Below, piece after piece: positions 16,715-25,595 of a stretch of DNA of 64,000 nt. Made by a program: the position numbers and the translations under genes. Numbering within the stretch: position 1 is the stretch's first letter; each line of letters starts with the position of its first letter. Below the pieces are notes generated by a model. That model saw nothing but the letters and a program-made list of their open reading frames with translations. It was not told the origin of the DNA and searched no databases. Source of the stretch: an uncultured Saprospiraceae bacterium (lineage in GTDB: Bacteria; Bacteroidota; Bacteroidia; Chitinophagales; Saprospiraceae); NCBI GenBank assembly GCA_937981555.1, contig CALJOK010000057.1, forward strand, positions 1 to 64,000, written 5' to 3'.

Positions 16715-16966
16715 TTACGGATTGACGCTAGTAGGTAGTTTCATTTCTTTAAAGTAAAATGTATCGTAAAATTTTCCTGTGTAATACCAATTATCTTTCG
16801 ATAGGCAATACACATTTTTTGTATTATCAGAAAAATTATTGAATTCTATATCAGAAGCATATTCATTTTTAAAATTAACCTTCTCATTAAAAGATTTATC
16901 ATTGGGAATTAAAGAAAGCCATTTGCTGAAGAATGCAAATGGCTTTCTTATTTTGTTTGTCCCGTT
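16715..16966 (-). pseudogene. Start-less gene remnant (about 83 codons)
   Basis: The minus strand has an open frame from an in-frame TAG at 16967-16969 to the TAA at 16715-16717, with no ATG, GTG or TTG in a sensible position. Its composition is protein-like (IRKPFAFFSKWLSLIP, then SDNTKNVYCLSKDNWYYTG, ending MKLPTSVNP). It lies in the 500-bp gap between the helicase and methyltransferase genes. I read it as the C-terminal relic of a deleted gene, perhaps an immunity-type or secreted protein; I do not recognise the family. A chance open frame in AT-rich DNA is possible. Confidence 0.4.
16912..16949. repeat. Perfect 15-bp palindrome within the gene remnant
   Basis: AAGAAAGCCATTTGC (16912-16926) and GCAAATGGCTTTCTT (16935-16949) are exact inverted repeats with an 8-nt loop. 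It could be a terminator (a T-rich tail lies on the plus strand). In the minus frame the two arms are read as coding sequence. Confidence 0.6.
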
Positions 16967-17056
16967 CTAAAATTTGGTGTAACTAAAATTCTAACAGATT
17001 ATTTAAACTTCAAAACCGAAAGAATTTAGTCAAAATTGGATGTATCAAAATTAACA

Positions 17057-17081
17057 CTTCACCGTTAACCATTCACCGTTA
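17057..17081. repeat. Short degenerate direct repeat (TTCACCGTTA unit)
   Basis: CTTCACCGTTAAC is followed directly by CATTCACCGTTA. Related units occur near 61.28 kb and 62.71 kb. It lies in the leader region of the methyltransferase gene. Confidence 0.5.
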
Positions 17082-17129
17082 TATTTTATACATTAGCGGA
17101 AATTTACATACCTACAAACCACTTTTCTT

Positions 17130-18011
17130 ATGGAAACCGCAGCCTTAGCTAGTATTCATTGGCATGATGAACGATTCAAGTATGATTGTGAAGCTCGTAA
17201 TCAGACCGTAGAACAAGCTTGCTTTCATCATTTTTATGGAAAAAACGAAATAACGATTGTTGACTTAGGTTCAGGTACAGGTTCCAATTGTTTATATTTT
17301 TTCGAAAAATTTCCTTCCCAACAAAATTGGATTTTTATAGAACAAGAAGAAAAGATTTCCCAATATGCTTTAAATAGATTGGGTATCGAAGCAGACAAAA
17401 AAGGCTACGAAATAACTCATGGTACCAATTCTTTAGTACTAAAAAAAGAAAATAGAAATATTAATATTAGATATATTACTGATTCATTTTTGAATTTAGT
17501 TGACTTGGTTGATCTGGATAAAGTGGATTTGGTGATGGCAAGTGCTGTTTTTGATTTGATCTCTTTTTCTCAGTTTGTAGATTTTGGAAGTGTATTGTTA
17601 GAAAAGAAATTGCCACTTTTGACGACTTTGAATTATGCAGAAATGAACTTCAATTCTGATACTCCAACTGATGTAGTTTTTATTGAAAAATATGAAAGTT
17701 TTATGAATCGCTCCCAAGAATTTGGGAAGGCGATGGGAAAAAAATGTCCTCGAATATTAGTTGATTTTTTCCAAAAACAAGAAGCTAAGATAGAATATGG
17801 GCCGAGTATTTGGAAACTCGAAGGCGAATCTGCACAAGTGATGAATCATCATTTGTTGAATTTTATGGAGTCGGCGAGTAATCAAATGATGGAAGATCAA
17901 GATGATAGGATGTTGTTTAAAGACTGGATTACTTCGAAAAGAGAAGCGGTAGAAGATGGAGAATTGGATACTTATGTACAGTATTATGATTTGTTTGTTT
18001 CCAACAAATAA
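17130..18011 (+). CDS. Class I SAM-dependent methyltransferase-like protein
   Basis: A 293-residue soluble protein. The SAM-binding motif I is at about residues 44-55 (TIVDLGSGTGSN), followed by the acidic motif II strand NWIFIEQEE (about 68-76). VDLVMASAVFDLIS at about 131-144 takes the motif IV position, and LLTTLNYAEM at about 158-167 the next strand. The C-terminal third looks like a substrate cap. The substrate is not evident. The stop codon (TAA at 18009-18011) coincides with the first bases of the inverted-repeat element B, so the element or its ancestor abuts the gene exactly. It stands alone between a degraded gap and the TonB receptor. Confidence 0.85.
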   Translation: METAALASIHWHDERFKYDCEARNQTVEQACFHHFYGKNEITIVDLGSGTGSNCLYFFEKFPSQQNWIFIEQEEKISQYALNRLGIEADKKGYEITHGTNSLVLKKENRNINIRYITDSFLNLVDLVDLDKVDLVMASAVFDLISFSQFVDFGSVLLEKKLPLLTTLNYAEMNFNSDTPTDVVFIEKYESFMNRSQEFGKAMGKKCPRILVDFFQKQEAKIEYGPSIWKLEGESAQVMNHHLLNFMESASNQMMEDQDDRMLFKDWITSKREAVEDGELDTYVQYYDLFVSNK

Positions 18012-18240
18012 CACGTAGTAGTCTGCTTTAGCTGACCTGAAAAAAGAGCAAAACGATTTTTTCCAAAAAAGAAATCCCAATTTTTTGATTGATCAAAAAA
18101 ATTGGGATTTTTAATTTAGTCCAATATCATTTTGTCATAAAAAGATAAAATCTGTTATGATTTCTGTGTTATATTGATTGTTTTTAGAAGAAATTGCTAT
18201 ACTCTTTTTTCAGGTCAGCTAAAGCAAACCACTACGTGCT
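18009..18240. repeat. Inverted-repeat element, copy B
   Basis: The left arm (about 18009-18048; TAACACGTAGTAGTCTGC, then TTTAGCTGACCTG and an A-run with GAG) is inverted at about 18202-18240 with few differences. Arm sequence and length match copies A and C. The stop codon of the methyltransferase gene forms the first three bases. The 150-bp interior holds a terminator and otherwise AT-rich sequence without a coding frame. Confidence 0.8.
18072..18113. terminator. Terminator inside repeat element B
   Basis: AAATCCCAATTTTTTGA pairs with TCAAAAAAATTGGGATTT around a TTGA loop, followed by TTTAATTT. It serves the methyltransferase gene. Confidence 0.85.
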
Positions 18241-18292
18241 ATTTTGATACGTAAAAGACACAAACCTTTCCATTTAAAAACATTTTAAATTT

Positions 18293-18300
18293 TATCTTTG
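18293..18300 (+). promoter_or_regulatory. -7 box upstream of the TonB-dependent receptor gene
   Basis: TATCTTTG is a perfect TAnnTTTG match 53 nt before the ATG at 18353 and directly downstream of repeat element B, so the receptor gene has its own promoter. Confidence 0.65.
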
Positions 18301-18352
18301 TGGGATATTAAATGCGAGACTTTGCATTATTTTTTCAAATCAAAATGAGATA

Positions 18353-20647
18353 ATGAGATTTAGAATTTTTACAATTCCTATGTTGGTTGGTATGTTTTTA
18401 TTTTTTGCCAATCAAGCAGTAGGACAGACTGGAACTGTTCGTGGAAATATTTTTGATGATTCAGGGGAGCCGATTATTTCAGGAACTGTTCGATTGTTCG
18501 GAACTGATTTGGGAACTACCACAGATATTGATGGATTTTTTGCTTTAGGAAACGTGCCTGTAGGTGATTATAGATTAGTGGTCACTTATATTGGTTATGA
18601 TAGTTTGAGTGTTCCGATTACGATCAAAAGTAATTCAATTAATTATCAACGATTGACACTTGAAGAAGGCGGAGTTGCTTTGTCGGAGATTACCATTTCA
18701 GGTGAGCGGGAAGAGGCAAGGACAGAAGTGAAAGTATCAGCAGTTCGAATTTCGACGAGAGACATTAAAGCTTTACCATCAACAGGAGGAGAGCCTGATA
18801 TCGCACAATATCTATCGGTTCTACCAGGAGTTGTTTTTTCAGGAGATCAAGGAGGGCAGTTGTATATTCGAGGTGGATCGCCTATTCAAAATAAAATTCT
18901 TTTAGATGGATTGACGATTTATAAACCATTTCACTCGATAGGATTTTTCTCTGTTTTTGAAACTGAAGCCATTCGAAGTGTAGATGTTTACACCGGTGGA
19001 TTTAATGCAGAATATGGTGGAAGAATTTCCGCTATCGTAGATATCAAAACTAGAGAGGGGAATAAGAAACGTTGGGGAGGAACTGCATCAGCAAGTCCAT
19101 TTATGGGAAAAGTTTTGTTAGAAGGGCCTTTGAAAAAAATAAATGAAGATAGTGGAAATAGTACTTCTTTATTACTAACTGCAAAGCATTCTTATCTTGA
19201 TCAAACGTCCTCTGCACTCTATGAATATGCTGTGCAAGATTCATCAGGTTCATTGCCGTTTAGTTTTACAGATGTTTATGGAAAATTGTCATTTGTATTT
19301 GGAGGAGGAAGTAAAATGAATTTATTTGGATTTAATTTTACCGACAGAGTGGTGTATGAAGGCTTGGCAACATTGGATTGGAAAACACGAGGAGGTGGTG
19401 CTAATTTTAAGTTGGTACCTCCATCGTCTAATTTGATTATTGATGGAATTGTTGGAGGTTCAAGATATGATATTAGCCTGGTAGAAGATAGCGATAAACC
19501 TCGAAGAAGTAGTATTACTAGTTACAACGTCGGTTTTAACTTTACTTATTTTGGAAAAAATAATGAAGTGAAATATGGTTTTAATTTTACAGGATTAAAT
19601 ACTGATTTTGAATTTACGAATTTGTTCGGTCGAAAATTTGAGCAGGAGAGTTTCGTTTCAGAGGCGGCGGCTTTTGTAAAATACAAACAAATCTTTGGAA
19701 AATTAATCATCGAACCTAGTGTGCGTTTTCAATATTACATTGCAGATTTACCTGATTTGGAAATTGAACCACGGATTGGTTTGAAATATAATGCAACTGA
19801 CAATTTTAGATTGAAATTAGCTGCAGGATTATACTCTCAAAATTTATTGACTTCTGTAAATGAAAGAGATATTGTCAACTTGTTTGTAGGTTTTTTAACG
19901 GGCCCTGATGAGAGTTTATTCAAACCAGGAACTACAGAAAAAACGGATCATCGATTGCAAAAAGCAACGCACTTAGTTGTTGGTACCGAAGTAGATGTCA
20001 CTAAAAAAATTCAAATTAACGTTGAAGGTTATTTGAAAAAATACAATCAGCTCATCAATATCAATCGAAATAAATTAAATGTTCTTGATCCTGATTATAT
20101 TACTGAAACAGGAGAGGCTTACGGAATTGATTTTTTAATAAAGTATAATGCGAAAAAATTATACCTGTACGGAACGTACTCTTTTGGTTTCGTTAATCGA
20201 GATGATGGTGATCAAGTTTACCCAACTATTTTTGATCGTCGCCATAATGTAAATATGTTGGCAACATACAGTTTCGGAGATGAAGGAGAATGGGAAGCAA
20301 GTGCTAGATGGAATATGGGATCAGGTTTTCCATTTACTCAAACGCAAGGATTTTATGAAAATGAACAATTTGATCAAGGAACAAGCACCAATTTTTTATC
20401 CAATAATCCTAGTTTGGGAATTATTTATTCTGACGATAGAAATGGAGGTAGATTGCCTTATTTTCATCGATTAGATATTTCTTTAAAAAGAACTTTTGAG
20501 TTTTCGAAATATACTAAACTTCAAGCAATAGCTAGTGTGACCAATGCTTATGATCGAAATAATATCTTTTATGTAGACCGTGTCACGACAAAAAGAGTAG
20601 ATCAATTGCCTATTCTTCCTAGTATGAGTTTGATTTTTAGCTTTTAA
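18353..20647 (+). CDS. TonB-dependent outer-membrane receptor with N-terminal carboxypeptidase-regulatory domain
   Basis: A 764-residue protein with a signal peptide (about 1-24, ending AVGQ). Residues 25-110 form the carboxypeptidase-regulatory beta-sandwich (VRGNIFDDSGEPIISGTVRL). The plug domain follows at about 125-240 (LYIRGGSPIQNKILLDGL, NAEYGGRISAIVDIKTREG). A 22-strand-type barrel with many alternating aromatic strands follows, ending MSLIFSF with terminal Phe. The family imports siderophores, vitamins, sugars or peptides using TonB energy. No SusD partner gene is adjacent, so it resembles the stand-alone receptors rather than a polysaccharide-utilisation pair. The ligand is unknown. 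It is followed by a palindrome and a secreted deiminase gene. Confidence 0.93.
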   Translation: MRFRIFTIPMLVGMFLFFANQAVGQTGTVRGNIFDDSGEPIISGTVRLFGTDLGTTTDIDGFFALGNVPVGDYRLVVTYIGYDSLSVPITIKSNSINYQRLTLEEGGVALSEITISGEREEARTEVKVSAVRISTRDIKALPSTGGEPDIAQYLSVLPGVVFSGDQGGQLYIRGGSPIQNKILLDGLTIYKPFHSIGFFSVFETEAIRSVDVYTGGFNAEYGGRISAIVDIKTREGNKKRWGGTASASPFMGKVLLEGPLKKINEDSGNSTSLLLTAKHSYLDQTSSALYEYAVQDSSGSLPFSFTDVYGKLSFVFGGGSKMNLFGFNFTDRVVYEGLATLDWKTRGGGANFKLVPPSSNLIIDGIVGGSRYDISLVEDSDKPRRSSITSYNVGFNFTYFGKNNEVKYGFNFTGLNTDFEFTNLFGRKFEQESFVSEAAAFVKYKQIFGKLIIEPSVRFQYYIADLPDLEIEPRIGLKYNATDNFRLKLAAGLYSQNLLTSVNERDIVNLFVGFLTGPDESLFKPGTTEKTDHRLQKATHLVVGTEVDVTKKIQINVEGYLKKYNQLININRNKLNVLDPDYITETGEAYGIDFLIKYNAKKLYLYGTYSFGFVNRDDGDQVYPTIFDRRHNVNMLATYSFGDEGEWEASARWNMGSGFPFTQTQGFYENEQFDQGTSTNFLSNNPSLGIIYSDDRNGGRLPYFHRLDISLKRTFEFSKYTKLQAIASVTNAYDRNNIFYVDRVTTKRVDQLPILPSMSLIFSF

Positions 20648-20657
20648 TTTGCTAAAT

Positions 20658-20709
20658 AGTGTATTGGTTGGTTAGATGATCTATTTATTAACTAATCAAC
20701 CAATACACT
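20658..20709. terminator. Long palindrome between TonB receptor and deiminase genes
   Basis: AGTGTATTGGTTGGTTAG (20658-20675) pairs with CTAATCAACCAATACACT (20692-20709) with one mismatch and a 16-nt loop. There is no strong T tail, so it may stabilise or attenuate the message instead of ending it completely. Confidence 0.5.
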
Positions 20710-20724
20710 TTCAAACTAAAATCC

Positions 20725-22506
20725 ATGCATATGAAAAACAAACTTTTACTCTTCCTCGCCTTTTTATTTTTTCAAAACATAATTATTCAAGCGCAAAATG
20801 ATGAAATTTTGCCGCGTGGTTTTTCCAAAAAAGAATTGCTCGAGATGACTAATAATCAATTTCGAGGAACTATTGGAGCGGGATTTTCAGATCCTCCTCC
20901 TGGTGAAGTTCGGACTATGGCAGAGTGGGAAGAATTGGAAGCTTTGATTATTACTTGGTCAACGGGCTCGAATGGGATTAAAAATATTTTAGTAGAAATA
21001 GTACGTCATGCAAAGGAGGAAGCACAAGTAATTATTGTTTGTTCTAACTCAGCAGTTGTAATTAATCAATTGACGCCAGCAGGTGTGAATACCGATAATA
21101 TTATTTTTGTAGAAACCCAATTTAATAGTATTTGGGTACGTGACTATGGACCAAATACTGTTTATCTAAATGATGTAGAAGAGCAATATATGGTTGACTG
21201 GATTTATAATCGACCTCGTCCTTTAGATGATACGATTGTTCCTCCAGCTGTGGCAAATGCCTTAGATGTTGAAATTTTCCGTACGCTAGATGCGCCATAT
21301 GATTTAGTTCACACAGGAGGAAATTTTATGAATGATGGAATGGGAACTGCTTTTTCATCGAAATTAGTTTTGGATGAAAATGGCCCTTTTAATCAATTTG
21401 GAGTAAGTAATCATAGTGAGGCGGAAGTAAAAAGTATCATGAATTTATTCATGGGAATTGATGAATATGTCTTGATGGATAATCTACCTTACGATCCAAT
21501 TGATCATATTGACATGCACATGAAATTGTTAGATGAAGAGACTTTACTTGTGGGAGAATACCCTGATGGAGTAGCGGATGGACCACAGATAGAAGCTAAC
21601 TTGCAATATATTTTGGACAACTTTATGACACCATATGGAAGGCCTTATGATGTCATTCGAATTCCAATGCCTCCTGAAAATGGAAACTATCCTGATAGTA
21701 GTCCACAAGGTGATTATCGAACTTATGCAAATGCAGTCTTTGTTAATAAAACTGTTTTGTTACCTGTTTATGAAGAACAATATGATACCACAGCTATTAA
21801 GATTTGGGAAAAGGCTTTACCAGGTTACAAAATCCAGGGGATTAATTGTAATGATATTATTTATTTGAATGGAGCAATTCATTGCATTACAAAAGAGGTA
21901 GGAGTGAAAGAACCGCTTTTAATTAATCATGCAAAAGTTCGTGGTGGATGTATGATGCTAGATCAAGTGGTCGAAGCAACGATCCAACACAAGACTGGAA
22001 TTGCTGAAGCGACTTTATTTTATTCAACAGATACGACGGGAAGTTACCAAACTTTGGCGATGACAAATACAGTTGATCATACTTGGAGTGCCATGATTCC
22101 TGCGACTAATGAAGAGGTAGAAATGTTCTATTATATTCAAGCAACTGCCAATGATGGAAAACAGATAAATCGACCAATGGTAGCTCCGCAGGGATACTTT
22201 CATTATGATGTTACTGATTGTAGTGTAGCAACGGAAGATCTTGAAATAGGAATAAGTTTGGAAAATATCTACCCAAACCCAGCCTCTGCAGTTACAGTAA
22301 TTCCTGTAAAAACTACAAAAAATTTAGAGGCTGAAATAGAGGTGACTGATATTTTAGGTCGTACCATGGAAACTATTTTTTCTGGAGAAATACCAGTTGG
22401 TGAGAATAATTATTTTATTCATGCTAATGAATATGCAGCAGGAACTTACTTCGTAAATTTAAAAACAGAAGACAAGATTTTTGTACAGAAATTAATTATT
22501 CATTAA
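20725..22506 (+). CDS. Secreted agmatine deiminase/peptidyl-arginine deiminase-family enzyme with T9SS type A sorting domain
   Basis: A 593-residue exported enzyme (the start may be the second ATG at 20731, MKNKLLLF). The signal peptide covers about residues 1-24. The guanidine-modifying catalytic domain (about 60-400) has the full active-site set: WVRDYGP at 137-143, the HxD-type block DHIDMHMK around 260-267, and the nucleophile Cys387 in GAIHCIT. The family hydrolyses agmatine to N-carbamoylputrescine, or protein arginine to citrulline as in Porphyromonas PPAD. A beta domain follows (about 405-505). The C-terminus (about 515-593) is a T9SS type A signal with IYPNPAS and ending FVQKLIIH. 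It is therefore predicted to act outside the cell or on its surface. Confidence 0.9.
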   Translation: MHMKNKLLLFLAFLFFQNIIIQAQNDEILPRGFSKKELLEMTNNQFRGTIGAGFSDPPPGEVRTMAEWEELEALIITWSTGSNGIKNILVEIVRHAKEEAQVIIVCSNSAVVINQLTPAGVNTDNIIFVETQFNSIWVRDYGPNTVYLNDVEEQYMVDWIYNRPRPLDDTIVPPAVANALDVEIFRTLDAPYDLVHTGGNFMNDGMGTAFSSKLVLDENGPFNQFGVSNHSEAEVKSIMNLFMGIDEYVLMDNLPYDPIDHIDMHMKLLDEETLLVGEYPDGVADGPQIEANLQYILDNFMTPYGRPYDVIRIPMPPENGNYPDSSPQGDYRTYANAVFVNKTVLLPVYEEQYDTTAIKIWEKALPGYKIQGINCNDIIYLNGAIHCITKEVGVKEPLLINHAKVRGGCMMLDQVVEATIQHKTGIAEATLFYSTDTTGSYQTLAMTNTVDHTWSAMIPATNEEVEMFYYIQATANDGKQINRPMVAPQGYFHYDVTDCSVATEDLEIGISLENIYPNPASAVTVIPVKTTKNLEAEIEVTDILGRTMETIFSGEIPVGENNYFIHANEYAAGTYFVNLKTEDKIFVQKLIIH

Positions 22507-22529
22507 AAATTATTTTCAATTTTTGTAGG

Positions 22530-22569
22530 AAAGAAAGCTGCTAACTTGATAGAGTTAGCAGCTTTCTTT
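22530..22569 (+). terminator. Terminator after the deiminase gene
   Basis: A perfect 17-bp stem AAAGAAAGCTGCTAACT / AGTTAGCAGCTTTCTTT with a 6-nt loop, followed by GTTTTGG. Confidence 0.85.
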
Positions 22570-22691
22570 GTTTTGGAAACAATAACATCGCCTATTCGTA
22601 GAAATAAAAGAGATTGGTTTATTTCAAAATACTGAATAATCCAAAAATTGAATTCTAAAATATCATAAACCTAATAAATAAGATTAACGTC

Positions 22692-23390
22692 ATGAAACAT
22701 TTATCTTTTCAACTAAAAATAGTTGCCTTCATTTTTATTTTTTCCCTAGTTAATTTCTCTCTTACTGCTGGATGTATTTATAAAGTAGAACTTCAAGCTA
22801 ACTCAAAAGAAGATGGTAATTTTCTAACTTGGAGCACTAAAAGTGAATCTAATAATCAATATTTTATTATCGAAAGATCTATCAACGGAATTGATTTTGA
22901 GAGAGCAGGTAAAGTAAATGCAGTAGGGAATTCAACCAAAATAAACGAGTATAGTTTTTCTGATTTGAATAAAAATAAAAAGTACACTCGATATTTTTAT
23001 CGATTAGTACAGTTAGATTTTGACGACACCGAATCATTCTCTCATGTGGTGGTTTTGATTCGAAATTCGGATGAGAGATTATTTCAAATGACATCAATGA
23101 ATTCAAGTCTCGTTGATCGATATTTTAATCTTAATTTAAATTCAAAAGTCAAAGGTGAATTAAGTTATAATCTTCAAACTAATATGGGAGATATTCTTTT
23201 AAAAGGAAAAGTTCCGGTGACTAAAGGGAACAATGCAGTTTCTATCGACTTCAATGATTTGGAAGTAGGTCGTTATCAATTTGCATTGAAAGTGAAAAAT
23301 GAAATAACTGTTATTCAAGTAAAGAAAGTAAATTCGACAGAATTGCCAACGATAAATTTGGCGAACAAAAACTCAAAGAAGAAAGATTAG
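22692..23390 (+). CDS. Exported protein with Bacteroidota fibronectin-like WSTxSExNN domain
   Basis: A 232-residue protein with a signal peptide (about residues 1-25). Residues about 40-115 match the beta-sandwich module that often precedes T9SS sorting domains in Bacteroidota surface proteins: FLTWSTKSESNNQYFIIERS, then DFERAGKVNAVGNS and FYRLVQLDFD. A second beta domain at about 130-215 resembles the topology of a T9SS C-terminal domain but lacks the PNP motif and ends in a basic tail (NSKKKD). It may be a degenerate or atypical cargo protein. Function unknown. It is flanked by terminators on both sides, so it is monocistronic. Confidence 0.75.
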   Translation: MKHLSFQLKIVAFIFIFSLVNFSLTAGCIYKVELQANSKEDGNFLTWSTKSESNNQYFIIERSINGIDFERAGKVNAVGNSTKINEYSFSDLNKNKKYTRYFYRLVQLDFDDTESFSHVVVLIRNSDERLFQMTSMNSSLVDRYFNLNLNSKVKGELSYNLQTNMGDILLKGKVPVTKGNNAVSIDFNDLEVGRYQFALKVKNEITVIQVKKVNSTELPTINLANKNSKKKD

Positions 23391-23412
23391 ATATTAAATA
23401 TTTAAAAATATT

Positions 23413-23449
23413 AAAGAGGCATTTTATTTGAATAATAAAATGCCTCTTT
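23413..23449 (+). terminator. Terminator after the exported beta-sandwich gene
   Basis: A perfect 16-bp stem AAAGAGGCATTTTATT / AATAAAATGCCTCTTT with a 5-nt loop, followed by a T-rich tail. Confidence 0.85.
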
Positions 23450-23604
23450 TTATTTTAGTGCATTAAAAATTTATTTTCCAAGGTCTCCTCTTTTCAAAAA
23501 AATAAAAATAACTATTTACTTTTTAGACAAGTCGTGCATATTTGAAAAATAGTACTTCGGTCTTTTTATCAAATTATCTTTTCTAATTTTTTAAATGTAA
23601 AAAA

Positions 23605-24021
23605 ATGAATCAAGATCTACTCGAAAAAATGAAAGACTATTCTGATGTTCGAATCATGAATACGATACAGCAAGCCAATAATTTTGATCCAGAAATAGTT
23701 GAAGTGGCGAAACATATTGCTGCTGAAAAAGGACTGACGTCCCCTGAACGAATGCATATGTTTGAACAACGAGCAAAGTATTTGAGCATGGCGAAAGAGC
23801 AAATTAATAATGGTGTAGAACCTGAACTAATTAAAAAAAGTTTGATGGATCATGGAGCTGACGAATTATTTGCAGTAGAGGTTTTGGGGGAAGCTGCGCG
23901 AACAATGACAGTAGGAGGGAAAAGAGTTGAGGAAAAGGAAAGTAGTGGTCCGTCGATTTGGACGATACTTTTCGTTATTTTTGTTGTGGTTCGTATTATT
24001 TTACGAATGGCAAGAAACTAA
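23605..24021 (+). CDS. Small protein with C-terminal membrane anchor
   Basis: A 138-residue protein. The first 110 residues are soluble and helical (MKDYSDVRIMNTIQQANNF, DPEIVEVAKHIAAEKGL, then QINNGVEPELIKKSLMDHG). The C-terminus is one membrane helix (SIWTILFVIFVVVRIIL) with a short basic tail, so it is a tail-anchored cytoplasmic protein. I do not recognise the family. It lies 24 bp before another small membrane protein gene, and the two are very likely co-transcribed and may form a complex. Confidence 0.75.
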   Translation: MNQDLLEKMKDYSDVRIMNTIQQANNFDPEIVEVAKHIAAEKGLTSPERMHMFEQRAKYLSMAKEQINNGVEPELIKKSLMDHGADELFAVEVLGEAARTMTVGGKRVEEKESSGPSIWTILFVIFVVVRIILRMARN

Positions 24022-24045
24022 TTCTTTTAAGTTAAAAAATAAATC

Positions 24046-24507
24046 ATGGAAGATGAGATCTTAGATGATGGTCGTGAATTTCGAAGAAAATCGCCTGACG
24101 ATTATGTCGAAATAATTAATCTAAAACGTGCACTTGCTGAAGATGAGAAAAAAGTGGAACACGGTACTTATGCAGTTTGGGTTTTAATCATAATCACGGC
24201 AATAGCAGCGGTTTATGAAATGTCAGTTTATGATGAGACCGCTTTACTTTTAGGAATTTATATTCCGATTTTGGTGATTTATTTTGGTTGTGCCTTTTAT
24301 ATGAAAAGTAAACCTCAAATGGCATTCATCATTGTTTTGTCGGTTTATGGAATAGTCCAGTTGCTAGGGATGCTGGCAGATCCGATGGCACTTATTCGAG
24401 GTCTTTTGTTGAAAATAATTTTGATTTATTATTTAGCCGTTGCAATTGGTGCAGCTGGAAAATATGAAAGGGCAAAAAAAAGATTGTATGATTTAGAAGC
24501 AGATTGA
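24046..24507 (+). CDS. Four-TM integral membrane protein
   Basis: A 153-residue protein with a polar N-terminal 45 residues followed by four membrane helices (about YAVWVLIIITAIAAVYEM, LLGIYIPILVIYFGCAFYM, MAFIIVLSVYGIVQLLGML and LLKIILIYYLAVAIGAAG) and a short basic C-terminus. No family is recognised. Arrangement and spacing (24 bp after the tail-anchored protein) suggest a two-gene operon that ends at the hairpin at 24529-24558. Confidence 0.75.
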   Translation: MEDEILDDGREFRRKSPDDYVEIINLKRALAEDEKKVEHGTYAVWVLIIITAIAAVYEMSVYDETALLLGIYIPILVIYFGCAFYMKSKPQMAFIIVLSVYGIVQLLGMLADPMALIRGLLLKIILIYYLAVAIGAAGKYERAKKRLYDLEAD

Positions 24508-24528
24508 ATTTGATATAACGAAAATGTC

Positions 24529-24558
24529 AACAAGTGAATTTTTGAAAATTCACTTGTT
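24529..24558. terminator. Bidirectional terminator between convergent genes
   Basis: A perfect 14-bp stem AACAAGTGAATTTT / AAAATTCACTTGTT with only TG between the arms (the real loop must open further), located between a plus-strand and a minus-strand gene end. Confidence 0.8.
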
Positions 24559-24566
24559 GGTATTTC

Positions 24567-25505
24567 TTATTCTAGGCCTAGTTCTTTTCTATAATGAGCA
24601 TCTTCATTTCCATTCCTTGACCAATAATCCAGCAGGATAGATTTTTTTCTCATTCCTTTAGTTGTCATGGTTTTAGCACTTGAACCAAATCCACTTTTAT
24701 AGGTTTCTTCCCACGAAATTATTTGATGAGGAAATGCTTTTTCAAAAACAATAGATAATTTTCGGTCAAGATTTTTATAGAATAAATGGAAGTGCATTTC
24801 TTCTCCTTTCTCTTTCAAACTAGCGGTTGCTTTTTCATTTTTAAAATCAATATGTTTTAATCTAGCGTATGTGGTGCTTGGAATAATATCAATATTTCCT
24901 TGCGGTAAACTGCTAGGATCGATTCTGATTTTTGACCATAATTCATCTTCCAATAAAGTTCGTTCCAATCTAGTTGTTTTATCACCTTCTGATTCGAAGT
25001 AGGAAAAGAGTTGAGACTCGTAACTATATTTTCCTAAATTCAATTGCATAAAAGTATGCCCGCACCATTCTTGTGAAGAGTTCGTCACCTTTAATGTACT
25101 CGGATTTTTTTTCAAATCAATAGGAGTGAATGAAGACATCATCATCGAGTAAGGATAAATTCCAGTATTGAATTTTCGAGTCATGTTTAGTTTTAAAACA
25201 GGAATGGCATCTTTTGGATGACGACTTGGGTTATCGAGTTTAACATGATTTTTTTTCGAAAAATCCTCAGTTACAAAAACGAGAACAGCACTTCCTTCCC
25301 GCATCTCTCCATAGCGAACTTGCTGCAAATCGTAACTTGTAATTTCAGCTTTTCCTTGATACCAATATTCATTAAATGGATCAACAGAATTTTTGACTTG
25401 CACGGCCAATGGGTTTTTTGAAGGAGTGGGAGAGGAGTCTTGATTCCCACAACTCAACAAGAATAACAAGAGACTTAGCGACAGTATTTTTTTTATATCA
25501 ATCAT
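24567..25505 (-). CDS. Conserved lipoprotein of unknown function
   Basis: The start is set at the ATG at 25505 (MIDIKKILSLSLLLFLLSCG), which gives a clean lipoprotein signal with lipobox Cys; an in-frame start 40 codons upstream would bury it. The 312-residue protein has conserved-looking blocks AEITSYDLQQVRYGEMREG, AVLVFVTEDFSKK, IPVLKLNMTRKFNTGIYPYSMM and WCGHTFMQLN. I recall homologues in Bacteroidota labelled 'septum formation inhibitor Maf', but no Maf nucleotide pyrophosphatase motif is visible, so that label looks wrong. It is probably a periplasm-facing or surface lipoprotein. It lies downstream of the first giant adhesin gene but behind a terminator. Confidence 0.8.
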   Translation of the reverse strand: MIDIKKILSLSLLLFLLSCGNQDSSPTPSKNPLAVQVKNSVDPFNEYWYQGKAEITSYDLQQVRYGEMREGSAVLVFVTEDFSKKNHVKLDNPSRHPKDAIPVLKLNMTRKFNTGIYPYSMMMSSFTPIDLKKNPSTLKVTNSSQEWCGHTFMQLNLGKYSYESQLFSYFESEGDKTTRLERTLLEDELWSKIRIDPSSLPQGNIDIIPSTTYARLKHIDFKNEKATASLKEKGEEMHFHLFYKNLDRKLSIVFEKAFPHQIISWEETYKSGFGSSAKTMTTKGMRKKSILLDYWSRNGNEDAHYRKELGLE

Positions 25506-25595
25506 GATTTGGATTTTTTTGAAAAATGAAAATGGATTCTTATTCAACTGCTTTTCTTTTTTAACAAAGAATATGTGATTCGGTTTTCTCAAAAA

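Noticed and set aside
12466-18011. SNF2 helicase plus methyltransferase as a defence system
   Set aside because: The two genes are separated by a terminator, a degraded gap and separate regulation. There is no nuclease or phospholipase-D domain, and the methyltransferase lacks DNA-methylase motifs such as NPPY or DPPY.
24567-25505. Naming the lipoprotein as Maf septum formation inhibitor
   Set aside because: I recall this label on database relatives, but the protein is a lipoprotein with no visible Maf-type pyrophosphatase motif.
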